This document shows, piece by piece, positions 1 to 7,659 of a stretch of DNA of 64,000 nucleotides. Every line of letters starts with the position of its first letter. Within the stretch, counting starts at the first letter, position 1. Source of the DNA: UBA4742 sp002403895 (GTDB lineage Bacteria > Actinomycetota > Acidimicrobiia > Acidimicrobiales > Acidimicrobilacustridaceae); NCBI GenBank assembly GCA_036823295.1, contig DAISGD010000003.1:1-64000 (forward strand), given 5' to 3'. A model generated the notes under the pieces. It was not told the origin of the DNA and searched no databases. It was given only the letters and a program-made list of their open reading frames with translations. The position numbers and the translations under genes were made by a program.

Positions 1-50
1 TCGACCCGGCGCTGTATCACGGGGTGGCGGAGGTCTTCTTCGCCGGCTGA
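1..50 (+). CDS. 3' end of an unidentified gene (partial)
   Basis: Reading from base 3 gives 15 codons ending in TGA at 48-50. Fourteen of the 15 codons end in G or C and the residues (DPALYHGVAEVFFAG) look like a normal protein C-terminus, so this is probably the tail of a gene that begins outside the window. It would converge on the minus-strand GerMN lipoprotein gene. Too short to identify. The opposite strand also has a short open frame here, rich in Arg and Pro, which looks less protein-like. Confidence 0.35.
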   Translation, partial: DPALYHGVAEVFFAG

Positions 51-164
51 TGGAGTTGCTCACCGCCCTCGACTCCGAGGACCAGCAGCGCCGGGTGGCC
101 GGAGCGCTTCAGGCTCGAGGGATCGGGCCCGGTCGTGGGTTAGCGGGTGGGCGCCAGCGGAGAC

Positions 165-181
165 CCTCGACTGAGTCGAGG
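165..181. terminator. Hairpin between convergent genes
   Basis: CCTCGACTGAGTCGAGG is a perfect palindrome around G173 (7-bp stem with a 3-nt loop or longer). It lies 25 bases beyond the stop of the minus-strand lipoprotein gene and between two convergent reading frames, a natural place for a terminator. There is no T-run, so it would be a non-canonical terminator or an mRNA 3'-end stabiliser. Inference from position and symmetry only. Confidence 0.45.
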
Positions 182-205
182 CCTTGGACCGATGGAGACC
201 TTGGA

Positions 206-826
206 TTAGGGCGTCAGCTTCGGGTAGTCGAGACGCGTCACCGAATGGCCCGGGTCCGACATCTGGTCATCGAGGGGGACTGCGATCTGCGCACCGTCGA
301 TGGAGAACCGCACCGCGCCGATGCCCTGCAGAGCGGTGGCGGTGAACACGATCTGGGCCGCGGCCTGGAGCTGGCGGGTCTGCTCGACGCTGCCGAGGTC
401 CGAAAGATTGAGGTCGAGGACATTGCCATCCACGGTGGCGTCGAGTACCTGCACGGTCGGCGGGATGGCGTTGATGAGGGTGGGGTCGCCCCCTGAGCCG
501 TCGGCCGGTTGTTGGGCGATGAGCTCCTCGATGACCACCCGGGGGAGCTGAGTGGAATCGGTGACCGCCGGGATCAGGGTGGAATGGCTCACCAGCACCT
601 CGGTAGCGCCGGTGGTCTGCACCAAGAAGAGTTCGGCCGACTGGCGGCTCCCGTCGCCGGGGCCGGGGATGGTGGTGCCCGAGGGGTTGGCGGCCAGCGA
701 CGCCGGCAGGTCGTTGGCGTCCAGGGCGCGGGGCTTGTCGTCGCTGGAGATGCCGCAGGCGACGGCCACAACGCTGATCAGGACCGCCAGGCACAGGGCG
801 GCGCCGATCCGATGGAGAGCGGTCAC
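206..826 (-). CDS. GerMN-domain lipoprotein, short LpqB-like third member of the mtrAB operon
   Basis: A 206-residue predicted lipoprotein. It starts at GTG 826, whose last bases overlap the mtrB stop as GTGA. The N-terminus has a hydrophobic signal segment ending in a lipobox-like VVAVAC, so the Cys would be lipidated and the protein held on the outer face of the membrane. The rest resembles a GerMN domain (beta-alpha pattern with VVIEELIAQQ and an ALQGIGAV/FSIDG end). In other actinobacteria the gene after mtrB is lpqB, which carries a GerMN domain followed by a large beta-propeller; here only the GerMN part is present. LpqB is known to modulate MtrB activity, so a sensor-accessory role is the simple guess. 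Domain assignment is by pattern recognition. Confidence 0.75.
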   Translation of the reverse strand: MTALHRIGAALCLAVLISVVAVACGISSDDKPRALDANDLPASLAANPSGTTIPGPGDGSRQSAELFLVQTTGATEVLVSHSTLIPAVTDSTQLPRVVIEELIAQQPADGSGGDPTLINAIPPTVQVLDATVDGNVLDLNLSDLGSVEQTRQLQAAAQIVFTATALQGIGAVRFSIDGAQIAVPLDDQMSDPGHSVTRLDYPKLTP

Positions 827-2304
827 GGGGCCAGGCTTTCCTCGGGCATCGTGCTGTCGGGTGTCTCGTGGGAGATCTCGTCGTCGAGGTCGTCGGCCCC
901 GCCGGGGGGCAGGGGCACGACCGGGAGTTCCACCACGAACCGGGCACCCGACTCGCCGTCCCGCCGGTCCTCGACCCACACCCGGCCGCCGTGCAGACGC
1001 ATGTGCTCGTCGACCAGGGCCAGGCCGAGGCCGACGCCGCTGTCGCTGGCCCGGTTCCCGCCCTCGCTGCCTCGCGAGAAGCGATCGAAGATGACCTCGC
1101 GCTCGGCCTCGGCCACCCCGTTGCCGTTGTCTTCGACCGCGATCTGTACCACCTCGTCGAGCAGCTCGATCTTCACGGCGGTGGGGCCGCCGGCGTGCTT
1201 GTCGGCGTTGTCGAGCAGGTTGGCCAGCACCCGGGCGAAGCGCCGTTTGTCGACCCGAACCACGACGGTGCTGATCTCGTCGTCGAATCGTACCGGGACG
1301 CGCCCGCCGCCGAGCACGCTGACCGCCTGACTGACCATCTCGGCCACCAGCACTTCTTCGAGATGCAACTTGATGGCGCCCACATCGAAGCGGGAGATCT
1401 CCAGGAGATCCTCCACCAGTTGCTGGAACCGGTCGACGTCGGCCGACAACAGGTCGAGGGCAGTCTGGGCCCGGTCCGGCATCTCGTCTCGGCTGTTCTC
1501 CAGCACCTCGACCGAGGCGGCTAGCGTCATGAGCGGCGACCGGAGCTCGTGGCTCACGTCCGACGCGAAGCGAGCATCACGATCGACGCGGTCCTCCAAG
1601 GCCTGGGCCATGTGATTGAAGGGGACCGCCAGCACGTCCAGGTCCGGGTCGTCACCCACGGTCAGCCGGGTATCGAGCCGGCCACCGGCGATGGCCTCGG
1701 CCGCGGTACCGACATCGAGGAGGGGAGCGAGGCCCCGGCGTGACGCCCACCAGCCCAAGAGGCCCCCGGCCACGATGGTGAGCAACGAGGCGCCGATGAG
1801 GGTGATGGCCAGGTTCTCCAGCGTGTGCTGAGCTTCGGCCAGCGAGACGATCTCGTAGTAGGCGGCGTCGGCGGCCGGAATGGGGACGCCCACGGCGAGG
1901 TAGGGCTGGCCGTTGTGCTGGAAGCGCATGCGGGCCGGCATCCCGGCCGCCACCTCGTCGCGCAGGGACTGGGGCAGCGTTTCCTTGCCGAAGTCGGCCG
2001 CGTTCTTGGCGTTCCATTCCGAGTGGTACTGGATCACCGGCTGGGCGCCGTCTGGAGTGGGCAGTGAGCCGATGAGGGGTCCCATATTGACCGACGGGCT
2101 GAGGCCAGTGCGCACCGTGGCGGCGTTCACGTAGGCGCGCGACACCGCGGTGTCCTCGCGCTGCTGCAGGAGGTTCTCCCGGGTCAGGCCGAAGGTGGTC
2201 ACCGCCAGGAACGCCGACAGCAGCGCCGCACCCAGGGCGAAGGTGAGCGTCTGCCTGGCCCGCAGCCCAAGCCGTCGGTGTGGGGGTGTTCGCCATAGGG
2301 GCAA
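823..2304 (-). CDS. mtrB: MtrB-type sensor histidine kinase
   Basis: A 493-residue membrane sensor kinase. The order is: N-terminal membrane helix (about residues 18-40), an extracytoplasmic sensor region, a second helix (about 165-190), HAMP, HisKA with phospho-acceptor His252 in SDVSHELRSP, and HATPase with N-box VEDNGNG, an F-box (IFDRFSRG) and GVGLGLALV. It autophosphorylates and passes the phosphate to the response regulator encoded just upstream. The gene follows mtrA by 43 bases and overlaps the GerMN lipoprotein, the classic mtrA-mtrB-lpqB order that controls cell wall metabolism and division in actinobacteria. Identification as MtrB rests mainly on this context plus the near-diagnostic MtrA next door. 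Confidence 0.88.
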   Translation of the reverse strand: MPLWRTPPHRRLGLRARQTLTFALGAALLSAFLAVTTFGLTRENLLQQREDTAVSRAYVNAATVRTGLSPSVNMGPLIGSLPTPDGAQPVIQYHSEWNAKNAADFGKETLPQSLRDEVAAGMPARMRFQHNGQPYLAVGVPIPAADAAYYEIVSLAEAQHTLENLAITLIGASLLTIVAGGLLGWWASRRGLAPLLDVGTAAEAIAGGRLDTRLTVGDDPDLDVLAVPFNHMAQALEDRVDRDARFASDVSHELRSPLMTLAASVEVLENSRDEMPDRAQTALDLLSADVDRFQQLVEDLLEISRFDVGAIKLHLEEVLVAEMVSQAVSVLGGGRVPVRFDDEISTVVVRVDKRRFARVLANLLDNADKHAGGPTAVKIELLDEVVQIAVEDNGNGVAEAEREVIFDRFSRGSEGGNRASDSGVGLGLALVDEHMRLHGGRVWVEDRRDGESGARFVVELPVVPLPPGGADDLDDEISHETPDSTMPEESLAP

Positions 2305-2347
2305 GGTGATCCTCGGGGGCCCGTCCGCCCCGGACGGCGGCGAGGGC

Positions 2348-3028
2348 TCAGGTCTGGAGCTTGTAGCCCAGCCCCCGCACGGTCACCACGTGCCGCGGGT
2401 TGGCCGGATCGGACTCGATCTTGGTGCGCAACCGCCTGATGTGAACATCGACCAGGCGGCCGTCACCGAAATAACCGTAGCCCCAGACCCGCTCCAGCAG
2501 CACCTCACGGCTGAACACCCGTCCCGGCCCGGAGGCCAGTTCCACCAACAGGCGGAACTCGGTCTTGGTGAGGTGAACCTCTTGGCTGTTCCGGAGCACC
2601 ACCCCCTCTTCGGGGATGATCTCCAGGTCGCCGAACTTCAGGTGGGCGATGGCCGGGTCGGTGGTGCGGGCCCGCCGCAGCAGGGCTCGGATGCGGGCGG
2701 AGAGCTCCTTGGGGGCGAACGGTTTCGTCAGGTAGTCGTCAGCGCCTGCTTCGAGCCCGGCCACCACGTCGTGGGTGTCGGCCCGGGCGGTGACCATGAC
2801 GATGGGCACGTCGCTGGCCCGGCGGATGGAGCGGCACACCTCGAACCCGTCGATGCCGGGCAACATGATGTCGATCAGCACGACATCGGTGGGGTGATGA
2901 TTGAACAGATCGAGGGCGTCCTCGCCGTTGTCGGCCTCCTCGACGGTCCAGCCTTCGTCCTCGAGTGCCATTTTGACCGCGGTGCGGATGCGCTCGTCGT
3001 CTTCAACGGCCAAGATCCGAGTGCCCAC
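2348..3028 (-). CDS. mtrA: MtrA response regulator (OmpR/PhoB family)
   Basis: A 226-residue response regulator. The receiver domain has acidic pair D10-D11, phospho-acceptor D53 (VLIDIMLPG) and the conserved TKPF lysine. The C-terminal winged helix includes the VWGYGYFGDGRLVDVHIRRL stretch, close to the highly conserved MtrA recognition helix of Mycobacterium and Streptomyces. It starts at GTG 3028. MtrA binds promoters of cell-wall hydrolase, division and replication genes in other actinobacteria; the dcw cluster in this window is a plausible target, but no MtrA site was demonstrated here. A nested inverted repeat sits directly upstream (3031-3062). Confidence 0.93.
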   Translation of the reverse strand: MGTRILAVEDDERIRTAVKMALEDEGWTVEEADNGEDALDLFNHHPTDVVLIDIMLPGIDGFEVCRSIRRASDVPIVMVTARADTHDVVAGLEAGADDYLTKPFAPKELSARIRALLRRARTTDPAIAHLKFGDLEIIPEEGVVLRNSQEVHLTKTEFRLLVELASGPGRVFSREVLLERVWGYGYFGDGRLVDVHIRRLRTKIESDPANPRHVVTVRGLGYKLQT

Positions 3029-3030
3029 GT

Positions 3031-3062
3031 CCCTATGCTGCCCGATTTCTGTCGGAATAGGG
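3031..3062. promoter_or_regulatory. Nested inverted repeat in the mtrA leader/promoter
   Basis: CCCTAT (3031-3036) and ATAGGG (3057-3062) are perfect inverted arms, with CCGA (3042-3045) and TCGG (3052-3055) nested inside. The element begins 2 bases upstream of the mtrA start codon. It could be an autoregulatory operator or a 5'-UTR hairpin. No clear Shine-Dalgarno lies between it and the start. Function is inference. Confidence 0.35.
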
Positions 3063-3167
3063 CCGATGGCGGGGAATTACTGGATTTGATCCGATTCTCT
3101 TGGTCCTTCGGTCGCAGGCTTGCTGCGGACGGCTTCGCCCATCCGGGTTTCATCACGGGGGCTGCTC

Positions 3168-3229
3168 CGGCTGGCGCCTGCGCCGCGTTGCGATTCCGTC
3201 AGCTTGCTGCTCCGGCTGGGGCTTGCGCA
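3168..3229. repeat. Short direct duplication at the 3' end of the monophosphatase gene
   Basis: A GCTGCTCCGGCTGG segment recurs twice, at about 3168 and 3210, each followed by a similar GC(C/T)TGCGC tract. The second copy encodes part of the Ala-rich C-terminus of the neighbouring monophosphatase. Just before it (3128-3147) is GGCTTCGCCCATCCGGGT, similar to a segment of the 81-bp repeats near 54.3 kb, so this may be a diverged copy of an intergenic repeat family. Confidence 0.4.
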
Positions 3230-4083
3230 GCGCCCGCGGCCAGGAGGAGCGCGCGTAGTGGTTCGGCGAGGGCCGGGGGGGCGGCGAGGAGGGGGGCGGT
3301 GGTGGGGTAGAGGCCGCGCAGGTCGATGACCTCGGCGCCGGCTTCAGCGGCGATGAGGGCACCGGCGGCGAAGTCCCACGGTCCCAGGGAGAGCTCGTAG
3401 TAGGCATCGACCCGCCCGCAGGCGACGGAGCACAGGTCCAGCGCGGCCGAGCCCATCCGGCGGATGTCGCGGATCTGGTCGAGGATGGCGGCCAGCACCG
3501 CACCCTGGTGGCGGCGTTGATCGGGGCGATAGCTGAACCCGGTGGCGATCAGGGCCTGGGCCAGATCGGTCTCGTCCGAGACGGTGATGGGCTCCCCGTT
3601 GCGGGTCGCTCCGCCGCCGCGAATCGCCCGGAACACGTCGCCGGTGGGGACGTCGACCACCACCCCCGCGACGGCACGGCTGTCGTGCTCGGCGGCAATG
3701 GAGACGGCGAAGCCGGGGTGGCGGTACAGGTAGTTCGTCGTTCCGTCGAGCGGGTCGATCACCCAGCGCACCCCGGACGTGCCCGCCCGGTCGGCTCCTT
3801 CCTCCCCGAGCACCCCGTCGTCGGGCCGCCCGCCCAGCAGCGAGTCCACGATGAGGCGCTCGGCACCACGATCCATCTCGGTCACCATGTCGGTCCCGGT
3901 GGACTTGGTGTCCACCGCGATCCGCTCTCGCTGCAGGCCTTGGCGCAACAGCGTGGCCGCCTCCAGCGCCGAGCGCTCGGCCAGATCGGCGAGATCGACC
4001 AGATGGGTTCCGTCAAGCGAGTCGCCTCTGTCAGTCTGTTGGGCAGACTCTTCGGCGGGGTTGGTGCTGTCGGTGCTGGTCAT
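3199..4083 (-). CDS. Inositol monophosphatase family phosphatase
   Basis: A 294-residue member of the Li+-sensitive, Mg2+-dependent FIG superfamily. The metal-site motifs are present in order: GEEG, then IDPLDGTTNY, then GPWDFAAG. Substrate may be inositol-1-phosphate, histidinol phosphate or another small phosphoester; the sequence does not decide. The start at ATG 4083 is preferred because CATGAT lies 7 nt upstream, the spacing of a leaderless -10 box as seen at several other genes here; ATG 4095 is also possible. The last 12 or so residues are Ala/Pro/Gln low complexity, overlapping a small DNA duplication, and probably not part of the fold. Transcribed divergently from the PIG-L gene. Confidence 0.88.
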   Translation of the reverse strand: MTSTDSTNPAEESAQQTDRGDSLDGTHLVDLADLAERSALEAATLLRQGLQRERIAVDTKSTGTDMVTEMDRGAERLIVDSLLGGRPDDGVLGEEGADRAGTSGVRWVIDPLDGTTNYLYRHPGFAVSIAAEHDSRAVAGVVVDVPTGDVFRAIRGGGATRNGEPITVSDETDLAQALIATGFSYRPDQRRHQGAVLAAILDQIRDIRRMGSAALDLCSVACGRVDAYYELSLGPWDFAAGALIAAEAGAEVIDLRGLYPTTAPLLAAPPALAEPLRALLLAAGAAQAPAGAAS

Positions 4084-4133
4084 CGCGGCCATCATGACCG
4101 ACCTGGTCAGGGCAGCCGGGTCGGAGCGCTTGT

Positions 4134-4139
4134 TAGGGT
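4134..4139 (+). promoter_or_regulatory. -10 box of a probable leaderless promoter
   Basis: TAGGGT lies 6 nt before GTG 4146 of the PIG-L gene. The start of transcription would then be at or next to the start codon. No convincing -35 box is visible. Confidence 0.45.
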
Positions 4140-4145
4140 CAGCCC

Positions 4146-4877
4146 GTGCCCCCGGATTCGTCCTCTACCCCGAGTTCATCCCCGGGCCGCCCTCGTCGGG
4201 TGTTGGCCGTCTACGCCCACCCTGATGATCCTGAGGTGTCGTGCGCGGGCACGCTGGCGCGATGGGCCGATGAGGGCGCGGACGTCCATCTGATCATCGG
4301 CGCAGCGGGGGACAAGGGGGCACAGCACGGCGGGGTTGACCCGTCGGGGTTGACCGACGTCCGGGCCGCGGAGGCCGATGCCGCCGCCCGGGTGCTGGGT
4401 CTGGCCGCCCACGAGAACCTCGGGTACCCCGATGGTGAGGTGGACAACTCGGTCGAGTTGCGCGAGCAAATCGTTCGACGGATCCGGGCGCTCCAGCCGG
4501 ATACGGTCGTGTCGTGTGACCCGACGGCGGTGTTCTTCGGCAGCCGCTACGTCAACCATCACGACCATCGCTCGATCGGTTTCGCCGTGCTCGACGCCTG
4601 CGCGCCGGCGGCCGCCAGTCCCCTGTACTTCCCCGATGCCGGTCCGCCCCATCAGGTGAGCGCCATCTACCTGTCGGGCACGCTGGAGCCGGACGGATGG
4701 GAGGACATCTCGACCACGATCGATCGCAAGGTCGAGGCGCTGATCTGCCACCGCAGCCAGGTGGGCGACGACCTGGACCTGGTCGACGAGGTAGTGCGCC
4801 GGCGAGCCGCTTCGGCCGGCGCCGATGCCGCTCTGGAGTGCGCCGAAGCGTTCCGGATCCTGCGCTTCCGCTTCTGA
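4146..4877 (+). CDS. PIG-L (LmbE-like) family N-deacetylase
   Basis: A 243-residue zinc-dependent deacetylase of the LmbE/PIG-L fold. The metal-binding AHPDD motif is near residue 24 and the second metal/catalytic site is NHHDHRS, near residue 140. The family includes MshB and Mca of mycothiol metabolism and GlcNAc-PI deacetylase; the exact substrate cannot be read from the sequence, though the conserved YPDGEVDN stretch after the first motif resembles the MshB/Mca branch. It starts at GTG 4146 with a -10-like box 6 nt upstream. It is divergent to the monophosphatase and convergent with a small membrane protein gene. Confidence 0.87.
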   Translation: MPPDSSSTPSSSPGRPRRVLAVYAHPDDPEVSCAGTLARWADEGADVHLIIGAAGDKGAQHGGVDPSGLTDVRAAEADAAARVLGLAAHENLGYPDGEVDNSVELREQIVRRIRALQPDTVVSCDPTAVFFGSRYVNHHDHRSIGFAVLDACAPAAASPLYFPDAGPPHQVSAIYLSGTLEPDGWEDISTTIDRKVEALICHRSQVGDDLDLVDEVVRRRAASAGADAALECAEAFRILRFRF

Positions 4878-5002
4878 GCCCTCCGCCGCTGGGTATCGCC
4901 CTCGGAACAACTCAAGTCTTGCGCGACGCCATCCAATGGACCGTACTGCACGACTTTCGGGGGTGGAGCACGGAGACCGGTGCCGCGGACTCGGTCGTGC
5001 TT

Positions 5003-5416
5003 TCAGCGCACCCGGGGGCGTTTGGCCGGGGGGGTGGCCGGACGGTCCGGGCCGGTGGGTCGGCGCTGGATGCTCTGCCACTCGCCCATGGCCCGGAGGG
5101 CGAGCACGACGACGATGGCCACGCCGATGGCGCCGACGGCCGCGCCGATCACTGCCCCCAGGGCGTCGGGCGTGGCGCAGTCACCCCGGCATTGCAGATC
5201 GGTGAAGCCGTAGCCGATGAACCCCCCGATGGCCCCTGCCGCGAGGATGGCCAGAAAGCCCAGCACCCGGGCCCCCACCGACGGCAGGGCCGTCGGCGGA
5301 ACGGACGGCGGAACAGCGGGCCCGTCTGCCGGCGAACGGGCAGGGGAGGGAGCCGACGAAGGCCCGGGCGACGACTCAGGTGGGGGGGTGGAGGGGGCTC
5401 CGGAATCGGCGTCCAT
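5003..5416 (-). CDS. Small two-helix membrane protein of unknown function
   Basis: A 137-residue protein starting at ATG 5416. The N-terminal 45 residues are Pro/Ser/Ala-rich and disordered. Two hydrophobic helices follow, one from VLGFLAILAAG and one from AVIGAAVGAIG, separated by a loop with two cysteines (LQCRGDC). The tail is short, basic and Pro-rich. No family is recognised. It is divergent from the mannosyltransferase gene with a 34-base gap, so the promoters must be back to back. The loop cysteines could form a disulfide if they face outward. Confidence 0.65.
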   Translation of the reverse strand: MDADSGAPSTPPPESSPGPSSAPSPARSPADGPAVPPSVPPTALPSVGARVLGFLAILAAGAIGGFIGYGFTDLQCRGDCATPDALGAVIGAAVGAIGVAIVVVLALRAMGEWQSIQRRPTGPDRPATPPAKRPRVR

Positions 5417-5436
5417 CGACCCGCATCGTATGCACC

Positions 5437-5442
5437 TAGAGT
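5437..5442 (+). promoter_or_regulatory. -10 box of a probable leaderless promoter
   Basis: TAGAGT lies 8 nt before GTG 5451 of the mannosyltransferase gene. This supports GTG 5451 over the in-frame ATG 5430, which lies upstream of the box. Confidence 0.5.
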
Positions 5443-5450
5443 GCCCCGCG

Positions 5451-6212
5451 GTGAAAGCCTTGGTCGTTCTGCCCACCTACAACGAGGCCGAGAACATCCT
5501 GATCGTGTTGGGGCTGGTGCGTGAGCACGTGCCCGATGCCGAGGTGCTCGTGGTCGACGACGGGAGCCCCGACGGCACGGCCGATCTGGCCGAGGGATGG
5601 GGCAAGGAGCACGACGGCGGGGTGTCGGTGCTACGCCGCACCGAGAAGTCCGGGCTCGGTTCCGCCTACCGGGCCGGCTTCACCTGGGGTCTCGAGCGCG
5701 GGTTCGACATCCTCATCGAGATGGACTCCGACCTGCAGCACGACCCGGCCATGTTGCCCGCCCTCATCCACACCATCCAGGACGGCGCCGACCTGTGCAT
5801 CGGCTCGCGCTACGCCCCTGGTGGGTCGGTTCCGGGCTGGAGGTGGTCCCGGCGGCTGCTGTCGCAGGGCGGCAATATCTACGCGTCGATGGTGCTCGGC
5901 ATCCACGTCCGCGACTCGACCGCTGGGTTCCGGGCCTACTCGGCCCCGGCGCTGCGCAAGCTGGAGCTCGACGCGGTCAAGGCCGACGGCTACGGCTTCC
6001 AGATCGAGATGGCATACGCGGTGGGTCGCACCGGCGGGCGCATCGTCGAGGTACCCGTCGCTTTCGGCAGCCGGGAGCGGGGCTCGTCCAAGATGTCGAG
6101 CTTCATCGTCTTCGAGGCATTGGCCATGGTGACCTGGTGGGGTATCCGCGACCGGGTGCTGCTCCGTGGCCGTCGGGCCCCGACGACCAAGGGCGACCTG
6201 ACCGAAACCTGA
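5451..6212 (+). CDS. Polyprenol-phosphate mannosyltransferase (GT2, Ppm/Dpm1-like)
   Basis: A 253-residue family 2 glycosyltransferase. It begins at once with the GT-A core (VVLPTYNEAENI), followed by VVDDGSPDGT, the metal-binding MDSDLQHDP and the late GSRYAPGG and SRERGSSKMS motifs typical of dolichol- or polyprenol-phosphate mannose synthases. It would make polyprenyl-phosphomannose, the mannose donor for extracytoplasmic glycolipid and protein mannosylation. There is no N-terminal acyltransferase domain and no C-terminal membrane domain, so it matches the stand-alone catalytic subunit. Start GTG 5451 fits both the protein family start and the -10-like box; ATG 5430 would add seven residues. 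Confidence 0.9.
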   Translation: MKALVVLPTYNEAENILIVLGLVREHVPDAEVLVVDDGSPDGTADLAEGWGKEHDGGVSVLRRTEKSGLGSAYRAGFTWGLERGFDILIEMDSDLQHDPAMLPALIHTIQDGADLCIGSRYAPGGSVPGWRWSRRLLSQGGNIYASMVLGIHVRDSTAGFRAYSAPALRKLELDAVKADGYGFQIEMAYAVGRTGGRIVEVPVAFGSRERGSSKMSSFIVFEALAMVTWWGIRDRVLLRGRRAPTTKGDLTET

Positions 6213-6315
6213 CCTCGATTTGACCTGGGAGCGCGAGCCGGGATCAGCCCGCCTGCGTCCGCTCCCGAGCCGCGCGGTCGACCGGTCCAAGATTCGTAGT
6301 TTTCAACACGCTCCG

Positions 6316-6328
6316 TATCGGCGATACT
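6316..6328. promoter_or_regulatory. Palindrome overlapping the promoter of the HTH gene (candidate operator)
   Basis: GTATCGGCGATAC is a perfect inverted repeat with 5-bp arms and a 3-bp centre. Its right arm overlaps GATACT (6324-6329), which sits 6 nt before the GTG start of the HTH gene, as a leaderless -10 box would. XRE-type HTH proteins usually bind such palindromes, so negative autoregulation is an attractive guess. Confidence 0.5.
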
Positions 6329-6335
6329 TGGAAGC

Positions 6336-7094
6336 GTGACTGTCGAAGCCCTCGCCCTCGTGCCTTCCTGGCGGCTCGGGGACCTGCTGCGCGAGGCCCG
6401 GGATAGCGACGGGCGAACGCTGGCCGACATGGCAAGCCGGTCGCCGGACTACGACGTCGACCGGCTGTCGGCCATCGAGCGGGGAGATCAGCCACTAGGC
6501 GAGACCGAGTTGGAGGCCATCGTCGCCCTGTACGGCATCGATTCGGCCGAGCTGGTCCCCGACCGCACCGACCTGGTGGTCGATCTCGACCACCATCGCC
6601 TGGCCACCGCCGGCCATACCCAGCCCCTGGCCGGCAGCGCACCGACGGCCGATGAGGTGCTGGCCAGCTACCTGTCGCTCGTGTACACGATGCGCAAGGC
6701 CGAACCCGGCAGCCGCGTGCCCCTGCGCCAGGCTGACCTCGACGTCTTGAGTCGTGCCCTGGCTCTGGCTGCACCCGACATCGAGCATCGGCTCGCGGAC
6801 CTCATGGTCGCCCCGACGGATCTGGTGCGGGAGCGCTGGCACTTTCTCAAGACACGGGTCCTGGTGCCGGCGGCGGGCATCCTTGTGGCCGTCACCGTGG
6901 CGGGCGCCATCGTCGTGTCTACCCGCTCCAACGCCGCCACCCCTCCGCCCACGACCGCGGTCAGCACCCCTCCTGCCGGGACGGTCGACACCTCGGTACA
7001 GATCGGCGGCGCCGCCACCCAGAGCCGCAACCCCGACGGCACGCCTGGTCCCGTGGTCGTGTCGGGTGAGGCCACCACCACCACCGTTCCCTGA
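6336..7094 (+). CDS. Membrane-anchored XRE-like HTH protein
   Basis: A 252-residue protein. The N-terminus (about residues 8-70) resembles a Cro/CI-type helix-turn-helix (LGDLLREARDSDGRTLADMA, then AIERGDQPLG and ELEAIVALYGI). A helical middle leads to one transmembrane helix at about residues 178-200 (VPAAGILVAVTVAGAIVV). The outside part is a Thr/Pro/Ala-rich tail of about 50 residues. This N-in topology with DNA-binding fold, single helix and short extracellular tail recalls RodZ, but the length and tail differ and I would not name it RodZ. Start GTG 6336 follows a palindrome that may be its own operator. Confidence 0.7.
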   Translation: MTVEALALVPSWRLGDLLREARDSDGRTLADMASRSPDYDVDRLSAIERGDQPLGETELEAIVALYGIDSAELVPDRTDLVVDLDHHRLATAGHTQPLAGSAPTADEVLASYLSLVYTMRKAEPGSRVPLRQADLDVLSRALALAAPDIEHRLADLMVAPTDLVRERWHFLKTRVLVPAAGILVAVTVAGAIVVSTRSNAATPPPTTAVSTPPAGTVDTSVQIGGAATQSRNPDGTPGPVVVSGEATTTTVP

Positions 7095-7165
7095 ACCGGG
7101 CGTTTCGTGAGGAGGCTGAGAGCGGCCTCGGCGCGGGCACCCCGTCGGTCGGGCACACTACGGAG

Positions 7166-7651
7166 ATGCGTGACTGGCTGGTTGCCGGAGCGGTGATCGA
7201 AGGCCCTGGAGGGCTGCTGCTGGTGGAGAACCTCCGGCGCAACGGCTCGACCGACTGGTCACCTCCTGGCGGGGTGATCGATCCCGGGGAGGCCGTGATC
7301 GACGGGTTGACCCGTGAGGTCCAGGAAGAGACAGGCCTGGTCGTCCATGACTGGTCCGACGCCATCTACGACATCGAGGTGGCCGCCCCTGAGCTCGGAT
7401 GGCGGCTCCGGGTTGAGGCCTTCCAGGCGCTCGAGTGGTCCGGCGACTTGGTGCTCGACGACCCCGACGGCATCGTCGTCGATGCCTGCTTCGTGGCCGC
7501 CGAGCTGTGTGGCGGGCACCTCGACGGCGGGTACCCGTGGGTGGGCGAGCCCTTGGGGGAGTGGCTGACCCAACCGTGGCCGGGTCGCCGCTCCTTCGGC
7601 TACGACGTCGCCGGGAGCGACGTCGCCACCCTCGCCGTCACCCGGCGCTAG
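7166..7651 (+). CDS. NUDIX hydrolase
   Basis: A 161-residue protein with a full NUDIX box: G..E, then REVQEETGL, within GGVIDPGEA...REVQEETGL, so pyrophosphohydrolase chemistry on a nucleoside-diphosphate-linked substrate is expected. Substrate unknown. It lies 8 bases before dinB, which suggests co-transcription; the pairing of a NUDIX enzyme with a lesion-bypass polymerase might point to nucleotide-pool sanitation, but that is inference. ATG 7166 is the family-typical start. Confidence 0.87.
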   Translation: MRDWLVAGAVIEGPGGLLLVENLRRNGSTDWSPPGGVIDPGEAVIDGLTREVQEETGLVVHDWSDAIYDIEVAAPELGWRLRVEAFQALEWSGDLVLDDPDGIVVDACFVAAELCGGHLDGGYPWVGEPLGEWLTQPWPGRRSFGYDVAGSDVATLAVTRR

Positions 7652-7659
7652 ACGAGCCC

